From Phytophthora sp. 'mugwort' (Eukaryota; Oomycota; Peronosporomycetes; Peronosporales; Peronosporaceae), in assembly GCA_033558025.1 (NCBI GenBank), contig JAUCEF010000001.1, forward strand, positions 248,001 to 312,000: DNA of 64,000 bases. Direction: 5' to 3'. Shown here in pieces: positions 1-11,490 of this stretch; the first letter of the stretch is position 1, and each line of letters opens with the position of its first letter. The notes under the pieces were generated by a model. It was not told the DNA's origin. It saw nothing but the letters and a program-made list of their open reading frames with translations, and did no database searches. A program made the position numbers and the translations under genes.

Positions 1-670
1 TGCGCTTCCCCGCAAAAATGTACATTGGCGGTATGTGGCCACCGTCTGCATCGATGCAGCTGATGATGGTCACGTTCTCGCGGCCCGAAGATCGCTGCAC
101 GTTGGTAGGCATGCCTTTTGGCACGAAGACGCGCTGCTGGCAGCGCCCTTGGACACGCATACCCGTCTCGTCGCAGTTCCATATCTGCTAGGGGGGGGGG
201 GTTATGCAACCTTAAATCATCTAGCGCCGCCTTGAGGTTGTCGAAGTAGTAGTGCACAGCGCCCACAGTCGAAGTGTCAGCACGACAACCTTCCAGTACG
301 CGTGCTTTGCGCAACCTGATGCTCTCCCAGTGTATCTTGGGCCAGCACCGAACGAAACTACGCTCAGGTAAGCTAGGCATTATTGGACGGGTGGACGAGA
401 CAATTCAGCTTACCGAACGAGAAACCGAGCTCTGCGTTCCCTACGCAGAATCCCCGAGCAGCACGACGAAGAATGATTTCTAGAAGACCTTGGTTAGCTC
501 CAGGAGACAGATAGACGAGCATAGGACCTCTGCGGCAGACGACAGGGATCTCTCCATTTGCTCGGGCGCGAAGATTCTCGAACGGGACCCTAGTCTTCTT
601 CGCAGCCTTGCGAATGCCGCCCTCGACAAGCTGCAGTTCGCGGCGTACGTCTTTGCTTTCTTCCATAGTG
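1..670 (-). mobile_element. Decayed pogo/Tigger-like DNA transposon, truncated by the window start
   Basis: On the minus strand three blocks of a pogo-type transposase can be read in order but in different frames. About 670-480 encodes a helix-turn-helix of the pogo type (IRKAAKKTRVPFENLRAR, then PMLVYLSP). About 350-210 encodes WAKIHWESIRLRKARVLEG and YYFDNLKAALDDL. Positions 190-1 encode the start of the DDE domain (IWNCDETGM, then a block ending MYIFAGKR). The blocks are separated by frame changes, so no intact protein is possible, and the element continues beyond base 1. Two G homopolymers lie in it, 11 G at 191-201 and 15 G at 690-704. The family assignment rests on the HTH plus the CDETG block; terminal repeats were not identified. 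Confidence 0.72.
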
Positions 671-1079
671 ACACCTTTAGTTTTTGTTTGGGGGGGGGGG
701 GGGGACGGGTGGTCGACTTGAATTTCAAAGTGATCCAGCGGGAGCAAAATGGCGCCAAAATTGGCGAGCATCATCTAACGAAAGCGAAATGTCGCGCCAA
801 GAGCACTGGCTATACCGCTAGTGAATTGCGCTTATTTAGCATCGTTAAGCGATTTTCAAAAGTGGTTCTTAACGTAGAGTTAGTTGGCTTGACCGTTGTG
901 GTGTTGTGGTATTGCAGCACACACAAAATCGTCAGATGTGGTTATTTAGGCAAGAATTACAACAATAACCGAGCTAGTTGGCCCCTGTTGGTCTGCGCTG
1001 GTTTGCCCCTAGCGATTCGGCCCTTCCGGGACAGTGGTGTCTCGCTTCCGCCGAGACCAAGTGCGCCAAGCCAATGAAT

Positions 1080-1948
1080 ACACAGAGGTCAGCTGAGCTG
1101 ACTGCCTCTGGCTTAGATATACCGTGACCTCCGCTAAAGAGCGGACGACGGCGCGTTAGCGCTTTGACGGGTCGCCGAGAGCAAAGGCTTCTCCGCTAGA
1201 AGTGTAACGGTACCCGGGCCGTACGGCGCACCTGCCCGCCGAGTTCGGCAGGAATTGTTCCTTTGTGCTTGGCGAGACACGCCCTTCCACGAGACGACTT
1301 AGTTCTCTTGGCGCTACCAGTCAACACCCTACAAGCTATGCCTCTCGGGTGTCGACGTAACCATAGTCCAACCCGTGTAGAGACTTACCGGATAGTGTAC
1401 ACCTGTCTTGGACTTGGAAAGAGTTACTCTGTTATTATATATTTTTTATCTCCCGGGAGCCCCCAAGGGGCTCCTCCTATTGTTAACTATGTTCCTATAC
1501 AAGTATCAAATGAAACGAAATGTGGTCAACTCTCAACCGACCATTCGCAAAGATCTCAATGTAACCACCCAAACTCAACGGCGGGGGAGCTCGACTTCAT
1601 CCAGTCGAGTAGCCAGATCGTAGCTGAGTTCGTACTTAGCGAGAAGTACCGTGGTTGCTTACTTAAGTGCGATATGTGAGCCACTTCATCTGGCGTCCAC
1701 TACACCACAACTGCCTCGGCCATGCTACGAGCCGAGCTGGCAAGTAGCTTGGCCAAGCTGGTGTGTCGCCACCTATCACCATTACCACATTCACTCTTGT
1801 CTTCCCCGACGCTTAACCTCCGACCGTTCTCAAGACACGCACTGAGTCGCTGACTTGACGCTTCTTCTACGAACTGGTAAGCTTCTGTTGGCTCACCGGT
1901 TCAGCCCGACCTCCTTCTGATTTGTTTCCGTGTGTATCGGTAGCCCAT
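1080..1948. other. Interval without a supported gene; possible LTR-like leader
   Basis: No protein family is recognisable here. A TATA-like stretch (TATTATATATTTTTTA, about 1434-1448) is followed at once by a perfect 8-bp hairpin, ggagcccc (1456-1463) and ggggctcc (1467-1474). Such a TATA-plus-hairpin arrangement would suit a promoter and polyadenylation region of a retrotransposon LTR, but I found no matching second LTR, so this is only a suggestion. Confidence 0.2.
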
Positions 1949-2813
1949 ATGGCTAAGAGAACTTCTTCTGCCTCGCCAGGACTCAAAGTTCAGGCGGCTC
2001 TCTTATCTCTCCCTCAGGAGAGACTTCACCGCTATCGCTTGAGTTACCAACAACTCAAGGCGACAGCCACACCGAAAATGACGCTGGAATGACTCCAGTC
2101 ACTATTTCATCTCACGTGATGAGGTCTGATGGATCATCTGAGTCAGCTGAGATTGCCACTGGTGGTCACGCCTCTCAGTCGACTTTCTCCAAGACTGCCC
2201 GCGCATTTCATCCGGTAAGCCCAGCTCTCAGCTCGTTGAATTCACCGAGTTCGGTTCGTAGATACTTATTCCTCGTTTCTTCTCACAGGACTCCCCTGCC
2301 CGATCATCACTGAGCTTCGTTCCCGGCAGCTCAACTGAACGGGCGTCTTCAATCACTGTCGCCGCTGGCCCTCGGTTTCCTGGAGCTCGCCTCCTTGATA
2401 AGCCAGAGGATCTTGACGAGTTCTTTAAATCAGTATCACCGAATTCCACGTCTCTGAGCGCTCAACCGACGGATCCTCGCTCACAACCGGTCCCTCGCGC
2501 GTTAACGCCCAAGTCTATCCTTCAGGTTCGAGACGGTGAAGACTCGGCTTTTCCCCTCGCCGAGTCTCCTCCTCCTCGCCAACACTCGGATGAAGACCCA
2601 GCGTTGAAGCCGTTTCCGCCGAGCTTGGATTCCCTGGTCAATGACGCACAAGGATCTCACCATTCTCCAGATATGTCTTCCGTGAATAGTGATGTTTATT
2701 CTTCACGTCCGTCACCTCTGCCGAGTCCACCGCATGGGAGTAGGCGAGTCCGCGGGAAGCCTCGTCGTCTACCGAGCGCGGCAGATGTGGACAGGCTCCG
2801 GATCTGGGAGTAG
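1949..2813 (+). CDS. Unclassified Ser/Pro-rich ORF, probably spliced; possibly retroelement gag-like
   Basis: The segment from 2089 to 2214 reads open and ends at a GTAAGC donor. An acceptor TTCTTCTCACAG ends at 2288. Splicing out the 74-nt interval joins it in phase to an open segment 2289-2813 that ends in TAG, giving about 216 residues from the ATG at 2089. The product is low-complexity, rich in Ser, Pro, Asp and Glu, and ends with a basic stretch (SRRVRGKPRRL). An ATG at 1949 starts a plausible N-terminus (MAKRTSSASPGLKVQAALL) but in another frame, so one frameshift between about 2040 and 2085 would be needed to join it. I recognise no domain. Its position between decayed transposons suggests a mobile-element protein, but a host gene is not excluded. 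Confidence 0.35.
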
Positions 2814-3500
2814 TTACTGTGTGCGGGTGATGGTGGTGGCCTTGTGATGATGGCTGGCAGGTGGCGGTTGTTCGTCTAGCCGGTGACTCTGGGCGGGAGG
2901 CGAGAAGATCGGAAATGGCCTCTCCTCGAGTATAGTAGAAATCATTATTTCCGCCGCTGGCAGCTCGCGTTAAATGTGGGGCTTAGACCAGGTCAAGGCG
3001 CGAGTTGGTGCGTGGTTCGATATTGAACTGACGGCTCCCTACAATTTATCCCAACCTAAGTGTGGGGCTATATTGGCTGCAACGTGCGTGATCGGCAACG
3101 AGAACGTGCCCAGCAGCGAGGACGTGGCTAGTAGCACGGATGTGGCTGGCAACGAGGATGTGGCCGGCAGCGAGGTCGGGTCGGGAGCACGGACGTGGGC
3201 GGAGTCGCATCATGATCAGCAGCACTCGAGTGGGCAGGAATGTAGCCGGGAAGATAAAATCGTAAATTAGCAGAGTATCAGTTGAGCAGAATGCAACGTT
3301 TCCATCGGCTTGGCGCTAAAACAAATTTCCACGCAAAGCTGCGCACATGAAGTGAATGGCGGCGGCAAACAGGAACCGTATGGTGTATGTTGTTATCGCC
3401 GCTGTACTGATAGGGAGCTCTTAATTTGGATCGGGATAGTGCAGGGTTCTGGAGTGGGGTAAATGGGTCGGGAATAATCCGTTTGGACCACCCACCCACA
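2814..3500. other. Interval with a short hexapeptide-coding repeat, no supported gene
   Basis: Positions 3094-3180 hold five imperfect 18-bp units (for example gtggctggcaacgaggat) that would encode xGNEDVA/xSSEDVA-type hexapeptides on the plus strand (open 2974-3270). No family is recognised and the rest shows nothing I can support. Confidence 0.3.
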
Positions 3501-5540
3501 CCTGCCTGTCATGGGGTGGATGAATTAGGGGAAATTCCTATTAGCATCGTGCTGTTCGTGAATCCAACACTACCGTTCGTGCAACGTGTGACACTAGTAG
3601 TACACATAGTCCTCGGTTTGTTTTCCACCTTCATCCCCGTCCGCCTCTTCTTCATCTTCAACGCACTCGCGTAGAATGTCTTCAAATGAGAGTACCTCTC
3701 GATATCTTCGTCACAGATATTCTTGGCATCAGCACGAGCTTCTCGACCCGAACGGTTGCGGAGCTTGGAGTGGATAAATGCGTGCCGAGAAGTTGCGCTC
3801 CGATGCGGCACTTGATGCCGCACACCGAAACAACTACAGCGCAATGTCTTAAGCAGGGGGAACTTGTTCAAGACACACCAAAAGTCGAACATTGGGATCT
3901 TCCTCTCAAGAAAAAGCTTCCACTGATGAGGCTGATTGGTCTTGAGTTCTCGAACATGGCGATGCTGCTAGCTCGACAATGGCCGCGTCACCCTTCTCCC
4001 TTCCGTGCCACTGCTCCACAAACGCCTCGACCGCTTCTTGAACCAGCCATCCATGTCGAATCCAGCATAGCGCGGGTTGACCAGGTAGGCAATCCCGTGA
4101 GCATCTCCATAGATAAAGCCAAAGCGGTACTTGATCAGTGCCTTGATAATCTTCAGCTCTGCTGCCGTGAGATCCACCCCAGTCATCTCCCCAGGTAAAT
4201 CAGTGAACACTTGGTAAACCTCTGAGACAGAGGTCGAGTTCTTTTCGAACAGCTTGAGCGCCGAGTCAATCGGGTTGAGAAGCGAAATTGCCTTCTTGAG
4301 ATGAGGCACGAAGTTGGTAGAGGTCACCAAGTTGTACACACCTCGACGTGTCTTTTCTGCTTCTTGGACCTCGCCTTGAGAAATCCACGACACGAGACGC
4401 GAGAAAACAGAACACTCGGAGGCTAGAACAGTCGTGAAGCAAGATAGCAAAGACCCCCACCTCTTGTCGCCGGGCTTGGCAAGAACCTTCAGTCACTTCT
4501 CTTTTAGACTTACTGACAGATCCGCCCACATTTTGTGATGCTTCTTTAGAATCGTACCAGCGTCTTGTACCCACTTTGCAAATTGGGCAGCCACGTAATC
4601 TTCTTGACGACATCTATCACGAGCAGGTGCAGCCATGACACACGCATCCGTGAAAGAAAGTTTTGTGATTTTTTTTTCTTGCAACGCTTTCCATGTGGCC
4701 TGGTTGGCGCTGGTATTGTCTGTCACCACAGGAAGTCGTACTTGGCGATGACACGCTCGCCATCATGGGATTGGGAGCCGGTGTAGATAGACTCAAGAAA
4801 GAAAGTGTAGTCGCCACAGACTGCACATTAGTTCACCACAGCTTGGTCATTGATGTCCGTCCAACATCTGTCGCCAAAGTCACCACCTTGATAGTGTCCC
4901 CGTAAGAAACCTGATCGACTTGCCAAAGGCTCGGTCAAGAAAGACTGTTGCCAGCTGCTAGGGGTTTGACACCTGAACGTCAGGATGCAGTAGTTGCAGC
5001 GCTCCCAACAAGCTCGCGTGTCCGACCTTGTAGAACGGCATGTCGGTGCTGTACACCAACCATGCCAGCTGTCTTGGAACTTCATGGTGGTGTCACTCTT
5101 GAGACTAGGGCGGAAGGCGTCCGTAATCAGCGTAGTGGTCGTCCGTGAAGCGCAGTGCTTGGTGAGATGATGCTTGATTTGCTCAACATGAGTACGACCT
5201 GTAGTATGAAGTACAGGCTGCATTTCATGCACCATACGCAACCCTGTGGTTCAGCATCCACGTGGTCCCACGCATGATCTGGCTTTCAACCGGGACGAAC
5301 AGAGCGGTCTCTAAATACAGCTTCAGCAGAAGGAGTCTCTGCGCGAGAACACATGATGCTGGAGCATGACGGCATGGCGTGCGCACGAGTGGGAGACTTG
5401 AGAGGACTTGCGTGCTGTTGGGGAAAATTGAAAGTGCGAGACTAGAGCACTCAGTCAATACGACTTTGCGAGTGCTGCCACGTAGTTGATGAGAGTGAGA
5501 GCCAGCCATTTCTAGCGGCGCAGAATGCAATTTCATAAAG
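3500..5540 (-). mobile_element. Decayed hAT-family transposon (DUF659 type)
   Basis: Read on the minus strand, the region keeps the order of a hAT transposase of the DUF659 type, broken by frame changes. About 4905-4830 gives WTDIN and QAVVN. About 4830-4740 gives YTFFLESIYTGSQSHDGERV. About 4729-4500 gives VTDNTSANQATWKALQEK and, in a neighbouring frame, FFHGCVSHG. About 4450-3968 encodes an open block of 160 residues with SALKLFEKNSTSVSEVYQVF and LVNPRYAG, matching the part of hAT transposases before the C-terminal dimerisation region. The segment 3900-3500 may be the C-terminal tail. No uninterrupted reading frame remains and I could not define terminal inverted repeats or target duplications, so the limits are approximate. 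Confidence 0.72.
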
Positions 5541-5861
5541 GGTTAGGGGCCAATTGTCGAATTAATAAAAAAAAACAGTGATGTTGAAATTTCGGAACCC
5601 TGGGGTAGTGTTATGCAAACAATACAATTATGTGGTTTATATCAAGCCAACATATATTCTTAACCGTGACTATTAAACATTAAACACATATTGTGTTTTG
5701 CAGATAGATCTGCAAAACAGGCTAACAAAAGTCAGTTATTCAAATTACGACCTTCACATTTTGCTAAACGTCTCTTGTGAGTTCGCATAGCAGCGAGTCA
5801 ACTTCGATTTAGAGCCAACAAGCCAGAAATTCAATTCTGGGAGCGCATTTCCGAATCTGCG

Positions 5862-6262
5862 GCATCTAACACCAGATGGCTTACTCAGCGGATTTCGCTG
5901 GGGTGCTGTTTCATTAATACATGTGTACGGCATCGATGTAGGTTTTATCAGTAATATATTTGGTCCTAAACCACGAACTATTTATGGGTGGTACCGACTA
6001 TTCTTGGATAAAGGCGTCGTGGATAGGGAGAAGCCTGCGACGAAGACGGCCCGATGGCCCCACGATGTGTTTCTTCAGTTATACGCTGTGTTAACGGTCA
6101 TCCACATTTTACCTACATGAGCTTCAAGACTACATTCGTGACAACCACCCCGGCGTCACCAATGTTTCGCTGTCGACTACATGTCGTCCTCTGCATTTTG
6201 ATCTTGGGCTAACAAAGAAGGTAATAAATCACCCGGGCCGCTCGAGAAAGCGTCCCGTTAGA
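5862..6262 (+). mobile_element. Fragment of a Tc1/mariner-like transposase (N-terminal HTH part)
   Basis: The plus strand encodes GAVSLIHVYGIDVGFISNIF followed by PRTIYGWYRLFLDKGVVDRE, a helix-turn-helix of the kind at the N-terminus of Tc1/mariner-like transposases of oomycetes. After a frame change at about 6060 a second block continues (LHELQDYIRDNHPGV, then ALHFDLGLTKKVI). The DDE catalytic part that should follow is absent, so this is a 5' fragment that is frameshifted and 3'-truncated. Family placement is from recalled similarity of this HTH arrangement and is not a search result. Confidence 0.55.
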
Positions 6263-6440
6263 GGTAGGTCAACATCTGAAACTTAAAAGGAGAAAATTTA
6301 ACTAACAAGTCCATGTTTTAGGTTGCGAACTACAAAGCAAAAAAACTCGAAGCATCTATTCTTATCAGGTAATACATCTTCTCGATTCGCTGCAGAGCTG
6401 CATGTCGTATTTCCGCCTGCCATTACTGCCACAGTACACG

Positions 6441-6776
6441 CATTAAGTAGATCAGTATTAGTTAAAAATCCTTCCAGAAAAGATTGGCATCATACCACCC
6501 TGATGCCTTACCGTAGCTGCTGAGGTTCAATGATAGTTGTAGACTGCAAACACCCTCGGCGGATGTCGTCCGGAATGTCGTTAAGCTAACGCAGGAACAC
6601 ACACATTAAATAGATCAGTATTAGATAAATAATAGTCATTTTTAGTAAGCCTTCCTCAACAATTGGGCAACATACCGCCCTGATGCCTTACCGTAGCTTC
6701 CGGAGTCCAGGGATAGTTGTAGACTGCAAACACCCTCGTAGACGTCGTCAAGAAAGTCGTTAAGCTAACGCAGGAA
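6441..6776. repeat. Imperfect tandem direct duplication of about 160-170 bp
   Basis: Copy 1 (about 6441-6597) and copy 2 (about 6604-6776) share a common order of blocks: cattaa(g/a)tagatcagtattag, catacc(a/g)ccctgatgccttaccgtagct, gatagttgtagactgcaaac, accctcg, and gtcgttaagctaacgcagga. Copy 2 carries an extra stretch of about 20 bp after the first block. No ORF is shared, so this is a non-coding duplication, possibly the end of a mobile element. Confidence 0.85.
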
Positions 6777-7227
6777 GGAACTCGTCAGGCTGCGAGTGCT
6801 TCGAACTCACCAGGCGACTTCTAGACAGCGACACTATGCTTACAAAAAATAATACTCGGAATAATAAGTATTAAAAAAATGTTCGTTTAGTGCTCAAGTA
6901 CGACTCTGTTTTATTGAGGTGAACAAGCCGGTTTTAGGTATAATAATACATGCCAAGTCTTCGATAGCACTCTAAAATAGAGGTAAAACTGTCTGCAAAT
7001 AACAATAAATTATATTTAATAATTCAAGTAAATTGTTTAGTGCAGCTAAAATAGTTTTTTATTAAAGAAAGTGCTTTCCAGCAAAACATTTTTTTAATAA
7101 CTGGAAAATCAAATTTTTGCTTTTTGCTTGAAAGCACTTTCTTCTATTAAAATAAATTCTTGCAAAAGGGGCCAATCAACGGCCGCGAAGTTCCAAATCA
7201 ATCTCACAACGTGTCTTTTCGCCAATA
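6777..7227. repeat. AT-rich interval with an inverted repeat, upstream of the CTC1-like gene
   Basis: The stretch is strongly AT-rich compared with flanking genes. It contains a perfect 14-bp inverted repeat, aagaaagtgctttc at 7065-7078 and gaaagcactttctt at 7130-7143, separated by 51 bp. It may be a small hairpin or the remnant of a MITE. It lies about 85 bp upstream of the first ATG of the next gene, so it could also be part of its promoter region. No gene is seen. Confidence 0.6.
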
Positions 7228-10200
7228 ATGCAACGATCCGATGAAGAGCACGTGAAGCAGCAGCTACGACAGGAGCAGGAAGCATGGTACGCCGCCTAGT
7301 TTCTCTCTACTCCTATCTACTGCTCACAACCCACATTACTTGATAGGGAAGTCGAACAGGTCGCGGCAGGTCGCTCAGACGGTCCTCTGCAGTTCTGGAG
7401 CGTTGGGAAACTATTGCGCGTGCTGCAGGCCTCTGAATCTGCTGCGTATCCTCTTGCATATCTGGCTCAACATGGAGTTACACGTCATTCAGTGGGTAGT
7501 GTGGACCAACGACGAGCCACCTCTCAACCTACAGCAGCCGAGACGCAGTACGCCCCTACGGCGGACGCTGTGACGTACTCTTCGACTCGTGTGTGGCTCA
7601 CGGGTTTCCTACATTTTGGACAAGATTTAGAAACTTGTGACGTTTTAAACTTATGTGATAACAATGTTAGGCTTCCTAGTATTCTGCTAGACCCGAGCCC
7701 GCTACTGGTGGATCAATTACTGCTAGTGAAGCGGTGGGTGCTCGTGGACAAGGCGTTCGGTGGCGTGCGAACTGCAGGCTCAATGTTTCTTGAGGTACAC
7801 GAGGAAGAACCAACGAAATTATTGCCAGTAGACGATTTATATGTGAATTGGACGCAGGAAGATGTGCTACGAGTGCTAGAAACTTACTATCAAACGAAAG
7901 ACCCGCCCATGTATACCGACACGGAGCCGTGGGCTGCAGTTGCAGCGCGTTCACGTGGAACTGGACATGACAATAATATTGTGGGGGCTGTAGAAGGTGA
8001 CCCACGTCCGACACCGAGGAAACACACAAAAAGGAAGCGTGTTTACGCAATATTTGGTCGTGTGGCGAGTGTGAGTCCAATTTCGCGCCAAAAAGACCGC
8101 ACGAGCAGCCATTTCTTCGTCGAGATCGAATGTCACCAGAGCTGCAGCCAGTCAACGCAGAGTATTGTCAATGTTATGTTCACTGGAGTTGATTATATGC
8201 GCTGGCACTTGTTTCTCCGTCCAGGAAAAATTGTATTATTGACGGATTTGGTTAAAGTATTGTCGCGTGAGTGTGAAATGTTTTTGCTTCAAGCCACAAA
8301 TGGATACCAGTCGAATCACTCAGTTGAGTCTGAAACAGATGTACTGGAAACATTGGTACTAATTTGGAGCGAGCAGTCATCACCACAATACAGTGCTGTG
8401 GAGTTAATCAAGGATTCGCTGGATACGTACTCGAAGAGTTTTGTTTCTCACTGTACGGGGAAGCTTTTAGATTATGAAGGTCGAGTATGTCGTCTTCTTT
8501 GGGATGAGTGTATTGAGCTTCTAGGGCCTGGAGACACACGTGTTGTGGTTTGTCTGTTTCACTTTTCTTATACGCACGAATTGGTCCGTCTTCGCAAAGG
8601 CGCTACTGTGAGAGTCTATGACGCACACGTTCTCCGCTGGCCAACCCCTGTAGGTGGCAAGCTAGTGATTGGGTTGTGTCCTCGGAGCCATTTCGCAATT
8701 ATTCGTTACAGTGACTCAGGTGGCTCCTGCATTGCAATGGGTACTCGTTCTCGTCGAGATAAGGCACTCAAGAAATGGTCGAGTTTGGGCAATTTCCGTC
8801 GTCAATCCATGGTATTATCTGTGTGGCTTCTGGAAGTTATGGAATTGCTGGATGCAAAGTTTTTCTTTGGAGAAGACGAACAAAGTCGGTTTAGATCGTC
8901 GATGTTATCGTTTCCAACGACTCGGCGACGGAAGGCAGTTTTTTTTGTCGCTAAAAAGCTTCGTTTATTGCTGAATGATGGTCACGATCAAACATCAATG
9001 ACACTTGGAGCTCTCTTCTTAAAAAGCCACTCCGCTAATGCATGCAACTGTATAACAGTACAGATACCTTTACATGAAAAGCTGCTGGCATGTAACCGAG
9101 TATTGACAATTCGTGAACTACAGAAATTCGGTGAAAAGAAATTGAAGCAGATGATCGAAGCGAGATCTGATGCTGTCAAAGCAACTAATGGAATGCTATT
9201 TACTAGAATCACGGCTGATGATCTCGGTTGGTGCTTGCTGCTTGGATGCATCCGAGGGAATATCGATACTGGAGACTTGGAAGTTTATGATCGCACGGGG
9301 TCGATTGCCTTGCGTTTGTATGGTGGTGAGATGGAAATAAATTATTGCGATGCGCGTGGCGTGTATTTATTCCGCAATTTTGATTTTGTGATTGAAAACT
9401 ATGATCGAGTTGACGAACTCCAGCACGAGGAGGGAACACCACTGGTATATTGCATAAGCTGCTCGGTAGATAGTGTGGACTACGTCGCTATCCATGACGA
9501 TGATACCGTGAGCGTTTCACCGGAAGAAAAAGATGTGGCTGATGCCGAAAAAGTGCATGAAGTGGTCGTTCTGGTGACCCACATTGACCCTTTACCACTT
9601 TCCAAATTTCGATCTACCTATTTATCAGAGTACCGTCTTTTGCACGGAATTGTGTGTCCCATTGGTGAAAATCTTGAAACTGATCAATTCATGAAAGCGG
9701 TGTTTACTGTTGATATTTTGGTAAATACCCAATCTTCCAGTTGGTATGTCCAGAGAGGTGGTTGTTATCGACTAAGAGCAATCGCAAGCAGTAAAGATGA
9801 TAAGACACGCTCTTCTTCTCATTATAGTGTCGAAGATCGGGCAATTGAGACATCAATTGTCCACTGGGGTGAATTGACAGCTGCTAAGGACAGCAACGTG
9901 TTATGTTTCGAGGCGCTAAGGCATGTACGTTGGAGACGGGAAGACAGGAATAGGAAAGAACATTTATTCCAAGTGTATAGAGTGGAAAGTGGACAGAATT
10001 CAATTGTTCCGATCAAACTAGAATGTCCCGACTATAAAGAAATAGTGTGTGAGTGTCATGAAATATGCCAGCAAAGAGAGCGAGATGTGAGTGGCGTGCT
10101 GACGGCTCCTCTAGAAGATAATTCATGTGGTGAGAAGGATGTGAACAAGGCGAAAAATCTTGTAAAGCAGACGCTAATTGAAGTAACAGCTTCGGAACTC

Positions 10201-11490
10201 GTGGCGATGAGCGTTCTTACACATTTTCTTGAGCAATCGGAAATGATCTCTCAAGTATGCGGTTTGCTTCACCACCCGCTTATTAACCAGTCGCATCAGT
10301 CAGTTGATACTGGTATAAATGATGAAGAACGGCCACTTGTGAAGACTGTAAACCTGGATTTGCACAAACCTCATCTGATCTCAGTGATTGGACTTCTGAC
10401 AAGGAAGACATTTTATTGGCGAGCTAACGTACAACAACAATCACTAGGCAATTACCCAATAATTGGTGTCAAGCGTGCTCGAGATACTGACAGCAATATT
10501 CCAGAAGGTCACAATCGGCGGTTAGTATGCATCCTTCATGTACGTGACTTTCACCATCTGGATTCTATTGAGATTCGCGTAGACGCGTCACACTTTGGGT
10601 TGCTAGGCTCGCTGCAATTGAATAGTGTGGTAGAGTTCACTCGGCTCCAGGGATTTATCGCTCGCTCCAGCTTTAAAGTTTATCTAAACTGGAGTCACTT
10701 GACTGCAGCGCGACAAGTGTCAGAGGGATTCCCCGTATCGGTACAACGTGACGCAGAACTGTATGGGATAATGCCGACCTCGTTCCTGAACGAACTCTAC
10801 GATACTTCGCACATTGACCGGATGCTGCATCGATATGTGGTCGGGGTGATGCATATTAGTTACGTGGTGCTTAAGCGAAAATGTGGACTCTGTCATCAGG
10901 CCTTGGAGCTTAACAAACGTCGCGTTGTCTGGAAACATGCCGAGTCGAAATACTCGCGAAATTGTGAGCGAAAGTGCCAGCATTTCGCACCATCTGATGC
11001 TGCGTTCAAGATGCGTACGTACATGGGGACAACGGTGCGATGTATTATCGACGACGGTTCCGGTCAAGCTGAGCTATTCGTGGAGAATGATGTCGCGTGG
11101 GAGTTATTCACGTGCACGGACGGTCAGCGTCGGCGCTTTGAGGATATTCTGAGCAATTATGTTGAGGAATTGAGCTATTTTTCCGGACGTACTGCGAACG
11201 GATCGTTCGCATCCAGCAAGACGCAGCGTGAGCAGGAATACTATCAAAATGAGCTGCGTGCGTTCGTTCTGGACGCCATTCCGTCGCTGAGGTCGGTCGT
11301 GGTGTTTGCGCAGCGGTTCTACAAGGCGAAGGACAAGGAGGGCACATCTGTGCTCACGTTCGGCAAGGACATCCATCTCACGACCACGACAATGCCGCAG
11401 CCGAAGCTGGAGGCCAAGCGCGTGGATCGACTACATGTTCGCAACGAGCTGCAGCGACGGCTTTCGCTGCTGCGGAGTCGTGTCAGCTAA
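7228..11490 (+). CDS. CTC1-like CST telomere-maintenance protein
   Basis: Two exons are proposed. Exon 1 is 7228-7286 (starts MQRSDEEHVKQQL) and exon 2 is 7347-11490, joined across a 60-nt intron (GTACGC..TTGATAG) in phase, giving about 1400 residues. There is no ATG near the 5' end of the long open frame, which supports the small first exon. Residues about 254-337 (FGRVASVSPISR, VMFTGVDYMRWHLFL, LTDLVKVL) and 392-467 (LLDYEGRVCRLLW, VVVCLFHFSYTHELVRL) resemble the OB-fold region shared by plant and animal CTC1. Near the C-terminus, residues 1190-1235 contain KRKCGLCHQ and CERKCQHF, four cysteines that would form the zinc ribbon of a late OB fold. CTC1, with STN1 and TEN1, forms the CST complex that binds telomeric single strands and recruits polymerase alpha for C-strand fill-in. 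The assignment is from recalled family pattern. An alternative is another large OB-fold protein. Confidence 0.62.
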
